From Candidatus Aminicenantota bacterium (GTDB lineage Bacteria; Acidobacteriota; Aminicenantia; Aminicenantales; Aminicenantaceae): DNA of 9,385 nt. This document shows, in pieces, positions 5,937 to 9,385 of this stretch; positions within the stretch are counted from its first letter, which is position 1, and each line of letters opens with the position of its first letter. The notes beneath the pieces are model-generated. The model ran no database searches, had not been told where the DNA came from, and worked only from the letters and a program-made list of their open reading frames with translations. The DNA is taken from contig WTAW01000363.1 in NCBI GenBank assembly GCA_013139435.1, positions 1 through 9,385 of the forward strand. Reading direction: 5' to 3'. A program made the position numbers and the translations under genes.

Positions 5937-7937
5937 ATGAGTGACCAATCCTTCAAGCCTTATGTGCCTGCCGAACAATCCATGAAAGAGATCTCTTTCA
6001 AGGCAATTATTCTAGGAATCATCATGGCGGTCGTTCTTGGCGCTGCGAATGCCTACCTTGGTCTTCTCGTCGGAATGACCGTTGCAGCCACTTTTCCGGC
6101 GGCTGTTATCGCAATGGCAGTACTACGGCCTTTAAAAGGGACTATTCTTGAGGAAAACTTTGCAAGAACCACGGGTGCTGTCGGAGAAGCGTTGGCAGCT
6201 GGAGCCATATTTACAATCCCCGCTTTCCTGTTCACCGGTGTGTGGACAAAGTTCGATGTCGCCAAATCATCGATGCTCATGCTCGTGGGGGGCATCCTTG
6301 GAGTTTTTCTGATCATACTCGTCCGCCGCACCTTGGTCGAAGATGCCTCTCTCCCCTTTCCAGAGAGTGTCGCCTGTGCTGAGATGGTCAAAACCGGCCA
6401 GAAAGCTGGTTCGCATGCGGCATACATGTTCTGGGCAATGGGATTGGGAGGTTTTATAGAATTCTTTACGAGCGAAAACGGTATCCGTGTCATTACACCT
6501 TATGCAAGAACTGTATTCAAAATACCCGGCCTCTCTCGAATCACTTTTCTGGATAGTAGCAACTTAGAAGTGGCCAAGACAGCTGAAATACGAGGAAGAA
6601 TGTTCGTAGAATCTCCAGCAGCCAATGCGGCCATGATCGGTGTGGGATACATCATAGGACCTAAACTCGCCGCTTTAACCTTTTCTGGTGGAGTGCTCGG
6701 TTGGGCCTTCCTGATGCCCATCCTTCTCTTCATCAGCGGTGACCTCGGAAGGATCGTGGCCGATTTTGGCGGGGACTGGACCGCAATGGCCATCTCTGCA
6801 TATGATGCTCAAATAAAGCCAATCGCCGTGGGAGCCATGCTGGTAGGCGCATTCTATACTCTGTTTAAGATGAGGAAGAGCCTCATCGCCGGAATCGGCC
6901 GTTCTTTCACAGATGTCGGCAAAGCAAAATCGGGGGGAGACACGAAAACACTCAGAACCGATAAAGACCTTCCCTTTCCTTCGATCATTCTGGCAATCAT
7001 CGCACTGATCATCCCCATGATCCTCCTCTACAATGTGTTCACCAAAAACATCGGTTCAGCTCTTATATCCACAATAGTGATGATCATCATGGGGCTTCTT
7101 TTTGCGGCTGTAGCCGGCTACCTCGTGGGTATTATCGGTTCCTCTTCGAATCCCATTTCTGGTTTGACTTTAACCTCGCTGCTCATCGCCGCCCTGATGA
7201 TGGTGATCATGGGACAAAAAGGAGATGCGGGAATAGCCGCTGTGTTGGGAGTGGCAGCTGTTGTCTGCTGTGTTGCAGGAGTCGCAGGAGATATGATCCA
7301 AGACTGGAAGGTCGGTCACATCCTTGGCGGAACGCCCTGGCGAATGCAGATCGGAGGCTTGATCGGAGTTGTCGCTGCTGCTTTGACACTGACCTTCTCT
7401 TTACAGCTACTCCACAACAACATCGGGATCGGCAGCGAGACACTTCCCGCACCCCAAGCAGGATTGATGGCGGCAATGGCCAAGGGGATCGTTGGAGGAG
7501 AAATGGCCTGGCCGCTCGTGATAGCTGGGATGCTCCTAGCCGTGGCCCTCATCCTTATTGGATCTCCCTCACCTATGCTGATCGCTGTCGGGATGTATCT
7601 GCCATTCCGTGCGACATCATGTATCTTCCTCGGAGGCGTGATCAAGTACTTTCTCGATAGCAGTGTGGCCAAGAAAAAACCCACAGCTAAGGGTAGAAAA
7701 ACCGTAGAAAATACCGGCCTTCTCATTGCCTCCGGATTAATTGCCGGACAGGCGCTCATGGGAATCATCACTGCTGCTGTCAAAGGTACAAGCATCCGAC
7801 TCCCAGAAGTGTGGCACAGTGCTTGGTTGGGTCTGATCATTTTCTTCATTCTCGGGTTCATCCTGATCTATCTTCCGTACAAAAATATGATACAATCGGG
7901 TGAATTTGGAGAAGAAGGTGAAGAACAAGAGAACTAA
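5937..7937 (+). CDS. OPT-family oligopeptide transporter
   Basis: OPT proteins are secondary transporters of the inner membrane; bacterial members are thought to take up oligopeptides, though some family members carry metal chelates. The 666-residue product is strongly hydrophobic, with about 14-16 membrane segments. Family stretches are visible: AANAYLGLLVGMTVAATFPA (36-55), ENFARTTGAVGEALAAGAIF (73-92), SSNPISGLTLTSLL (403-416), MIQDWKVGHILGGTPWRMQI (453-472) and PAPQAGLMAAMAKGI (504-518). The C-terminus is an acidic tail rich in Glu. The start is secure: AGGAGG lies five bases before the ATG. No ATP-binding subunit is nearby, as expected for a one-component carrier. The substrate is not determinable from sequence. 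It is divergent from mreB and followed by a small PqqD-like gene. Confidence 0.93.
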   Translation: MSDQSFKPYVPAEQSMKEISFKAIILGIIMAVVLGAANAYLGLLVGMTVAATFPAAVIAMAVLRPLKGTILEENFARTTGAVGEALAAGAIFTIPAFLFTGVWTKFDVAKSSMLMLVGGILGVFLIILVRRTLVEDASLPFPESVACAEMVKTGQKAGSHAAYMFWAMGLGGFIEFFTSENGIRVITPYARTVFKIPGLSRITFLDSSNLEVAKTAEIRGRMFVESPAANAAMIGVGYIIGPKLAALTFSGGVLGWAFLMPILLFISGDLGRIVADFGGDWTAMAISAYDAQIKPIAVGAMLVGAFYTLFKMRKSLIAGIGRSFTDVGKAKSGGDTKTLRTDKDLPFPSIILAIIALIIPMILLYNVFTKNIGSALISTIVMIIMGLLFAAVAGYLVGIIGSSSNPISGLTLTSLLIAALMMVIMGQKGDAGIAAVLGVAAVVCCVAGVAGDMIQDWKVGHILGGTPWRMQIGGLIGVVAAALTLTFSLQLLHNNIGIGSETLPAPQAGLMAAMAKGIVGGEMAWPLVIAGMLLAVALILIGSPSPMLIAVGMYLPFRATSCIFLGGVIKYFLDSSVAKKKPTAKGRKTVENTGLLIASGLIAGQALMGIITAAVKGTSIRLPEVWHSAWLGLIIFFILGFILIYLPYKNMIQSGEFGEEGEEQEN

Positions 7938-7967
7938 AACAAGAGTGCTTGACCTCTTCCTTATGAT

Positions 7968-8318
7968 GTGAAAAGCAAAGCTAAAACACAGCAAGAGCTC
8001 AATCTACTGGAGCTTGTTCCGGTTAAGAACCTCAAGTGGGAAGAGAATGAAGACGGCTCGATTTGTTTGCTCAAGCCAAAATTCCGGCTTCCATTTCTTA
8101 AAAAATACCTATTGCCTCTTCTTAAGAGGCCCTACTATAAAATTACCCTCGACAAGATCGGCAGCCAATTCTGGGAAAGCTGCGATGGGGTATGTACAAT
8201 GGAGGAGATCGCCGCACGCATGAAGAATGCACTTGGAGACGAGGTGGAGCCTCTCTATGAGCGAATCACTCTGTTTCTTCAAACTCTCGAGAAGAACAAA
8301 TTCATCCGCTTCAAATAA
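7968..8318 (+). CDS. PqqD-like small protein
   Basis: A 116-residue soluble protein with the PqqD-family pattern: an N-terminal strand pair NLKWEENEDGSICLLKPK (21-38), a linker longer than usual (about 39-62, basic and hydrophobic), then the helical part with IGSQFWESCDGVCTMEEIA (64-82) and a final helix ending FLQTLEKNKFIRF (103-115). PqqD and related RiPP recognition elements bind peptide substrates and present them to radical-SAM or other modifying enzymes. Stand-alone members without a known partner are common. No modifying enzyme or precursor peptide is visible here, so I infer only the fold. The GTG start is the only plausible initiator in the frame, since an in-frame stop lies five codons upstream, and it has no clear Shine-Dalgarno. 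It begins 30 bases after the OPT transporter and is probably co-transcribed with it. Confidence 0.72.
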   Translation: MKSKAKTQQELNLLELVPVKNLKWEENEDGSICLLKPKFRLPFLKKYLLPLLKRPYYKITLDKIGSQFWESCDGVCTMEEIAARMKNALGDEVEPLYERITLFLQTLEKNKFIRFK

Positions 8319-8319
8319 C

Positions 8320-8332
8320 CTGAATTATTCAG
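8320..8332. repeat. Small perfect palindrome after the PqqD-like gene
   Basis: CTGAATTATTCAG is a 13-base palindrome with a central T, starting just after the PqqD-like stop. As RNA it gives a five-pair stem and three-base loop with little GC and no following T run, so it is a poor intrinsic terminator. An operator site upstream of def is another possibility. Confidence 0.3.
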
Positions 8333-8348
8333 TCTAAATAGAGACTTC

Positions 8349-8377
8349 TTTACGGATGCGATCATTTCAACTAAAAT
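8349..8377 (+). promoter_or_regulatory. Candidate def-fmt promoter
   Basis: TTTACG (8349-8354) and TAAAAT (8372-8377) are separated by 17 bases, matching four and five of six consensus positions. Transcription would start near 8384, about 26 bases before the ATG at 8410. If real, it rules out the longer deformylase start at 8356, which would lie upstream of the transcript. Confidence 0.35.
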
Positions 8378-8409
8378 ATCACTGTGAATTCGAAATGATA
8401 GATAACGAG

Positions 8410-8925
8410 ATGACGATCCTTGAGATCTTGGTGTTCGGCCACCCGGTCCTCGAGACAAAAGCTGACAAGATAAAAAATATCGATGATGATTTATGCCGGC
8501 TAGCTAACAACATGGTTCACACCATGCATGTGGCTCCGGGTATCGGCCTGGCTGCCCCCCAGGTCAACCAGAGCGTCAGGCTCATTACAGTGGACCTTTC
8601 AGTGGGAGAAAAAAACGAAGAGATCATTATCCTCGCCAATCCTGAGATCCTTGATTCCCATGGTGAGACGATTTTGGAAGAGGGCTGTCTATCCGTACCG
8701 GACATCAACGAAAAGGTCATCAGGCCAGCACACATTGTGGTAAAAGGCATCACCCTCGATGGCAACGAGAAGACCCTAGAGGCAGAGGGTCTTCTGGCGC
8801 GAGTGATTTGCCATGAGATCGACCATTTGAACGGGAAGCTCTTCATCGAACGTTTATCACCGCTCAAAAAGAATCTGATCAAAAAGAAACTCCGCAAGCA
8901 GTTGCGCAAGGGTGCTCAAACTTGA
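8410..8925 (+). CDS. def: Peptide deformylase
   Basis: Removes the N-formyl group from nascent proteins in the cytoplasm and is a metal-dependent (usually iron) hydrolase. All three family motifs are present: GIGLAAPQ (44-51), EGCLS (91-95, metal ligand Cys93) and HEIDH (135-139, metal ligands His135 and His139, catalytic Glu136). The length from this start is 171 residues, typical for the family, ending in a Lys/Arg-rich helix. The frame is open further upstream, with ATGs at 8395 and 8356. I prefer 8410 because the product then begins MTILEILVFGHPVL like other deformylases, the extra 18 residues match no family sequence, and a candidate promoter lies inside them. No start has a strong Shine-Dalgarno. 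The stop codon overlaps the next gene, fmt, its functional partner. Confidence 0.95.
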   Translation: MTILEILVFGHPVLETKADKIKNIDDDLCRLANNMVHTMHVAPGIGLAAPQVNQSVRLITVDLSVGEKNEEIIILANPEILDSHGETILEEGCLSVPDINEKVIRPAHIVVKGITLDGNEKTLEAEGLLARVICHEIDHLNGKLFIERLSPLKKNLIKKKLRKQLRKGAQT

Positions 8926-9385
8926 GGATCGTTTTTTTCGGTAGCCCAGAATCTGCCATTCCCTCACTCCGGAAGATCTTGGAAGAAAGCCACGAAGTCA
9001 AACTCATCATCACACAACCAGACAAACCATCAGGAAGAGGAAAAAAAATCACGGCCTCTCCAGTCAAAAGGTTTGCTCTTGAAAAAGGCATCCCCGTGTA
9101 CCAGCCTAGGAGAATTCGAAAAGATCCAGCTGCTTTGAAAACGTTGAGTGAGATCGATCCCGATCTCAACGTTGTCGTGGCATACGGTCAAATCATCCCC
9201 GCCTCGATCATCTATCTTCCCAGGCATAACTCGATCAACCTCCACTTCTCTCTTCTGCCTAAATACAGAGGGGCTTCTCCTGTTCAATGGGCCATACTGA
9301 ATGGAGAAACCACTACAGGTCTGACCATCTTTGAACTCAACGAGCACATGGACGAAGGAGATATCTTGACGCAAAGGAAAACAGG
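8922..9385 (+). CDS. fmt: Methionyl-tRNA formyltransferase, N-terminal part
   Basis: Transfers a formyl group from 10-formyltetrahydrofolate to initiator Met-tRNA. The window holds the first 154 codons, covering most of the N-terminal formyltransferase domain; the C-terminal tRNA-binding domain lies beyond the edge. Visible landmarks: RIVFFGSPE (2-10), TQPDKPSGRGKK (31-42), VAYGQIIP (86-93) and SINLHFSLLPKYRGASPVQW (104-123). The catalytic triad known in E. coli (Asn, His, Asp) corresponds to Asn106, His108 and Asp144. The start is TTG at 8922, overlapping the def stop as TTGA; it is the only start placing RIVFFGSPE at the N-terminus. There is no room for a separate promoter, so it is translated from the def transcript. 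Confidence 0.95.
   Translation, partial: MRIVFFGSPESAIPSLRKILEESHEVKLIITQPDKPSGRGKKITASPVKRFALEKGIPVYQPRRIRKDPAALKTLSEIDPDLNVVVAYGQIIPASIIYLPRHNSINLHFSLLPKYRGASPVQWAILNGETTTGLTIFELNEHMDEGDILTQRKT

Noticed and set aside
7316..7861. Long minus-strand frame antisense to the OPT transporter
   Set aside because: Shadow of a hydrophobic membrane-protein gene; low-complexity composition and no family features.
8320..8332. Intrinsic terminator after the PqqD-like gene
   Set aside because: The palindrome is AT-rich with a short stem and no T run follows, so it is listed only as a repeat.
1..9385. CRISPR array, tRNA, rRNA, transposase or phage genes
   Set aside because: No regularly spaced repeats, tRNA cloverleaf, rRNA stretches or mobile-element proteins were seen on either strand.

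Overview
The window is 9.4 kb of bacterial chromosome with ordinary housekeeping gene density. Its best-defined part is a complete cell-elongation operon on the minus strand, mreB-mreC-mreD-mrdA(PBP2)-rodA (5794 down to 524). This points to a rod-shaped bacterium with a peptidoglycan wall. The glycyl-radical enzyme tail at the left edge points to an anaerobic or facultative lifestyle. The MreB/RodA/PBP2 set suggests a diderm, and the moderate GC would fit a poorly cultured Acidobacteriota-, Aminicenantes- or Deltaproteobacteria-like lineage. The sequence alone does not fix the taxon, so I hold that guess loosely.

Layout from left to right. 1-167 (+) is the C-terminal end of a glycyl-radical enzyme, including its radical-bearing glycine loop. 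168-523 has no recognisable gene and is the convergent gap between that enzyme and rodA. It holds an unidentified GC-rich segment with hairpins and a duplicated C-rich block (about 231-393), then an AT-rich unit bounded by a perfect 14-bp inverted repeat (394-510). 524-5794 (-) is the mre/mrd operon, with genes overlapping or only a few bases apart. 5795-5936 is a divergent promoter region. 5937-7937 (+) is a large OPT-family oligopeptide transporter, followed at 7968-8318 (+) by a small PqqD-like protein. 8410-8925 (+) is peptide deformylase (def), and its stop codon overlaps the TTG start of methionyl-tRNA formyltransferase (fmt), which runs off the right edge.

How the genes work together. 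MreB filaments, MreC and MreD position the RodA glycosyltransferase and the PBP2 transpeptidase for lateral-wall synthesis; the gene order is the classical one. def and fmt are the two halves of the N-formylmethionine cycle: Fmt formylates initiator Met-tRNA and Def removes the formyl group from new proteins. The OPT transporter and the PqqD-like gene form a separate same-strand pair. A peptide importer next to a peptide-binding-fold protein is the least routine coding context here.

I found no definite new system. The items most worth checking are the two structured elements at 231-510 and the OPT/PqqD-like pair.
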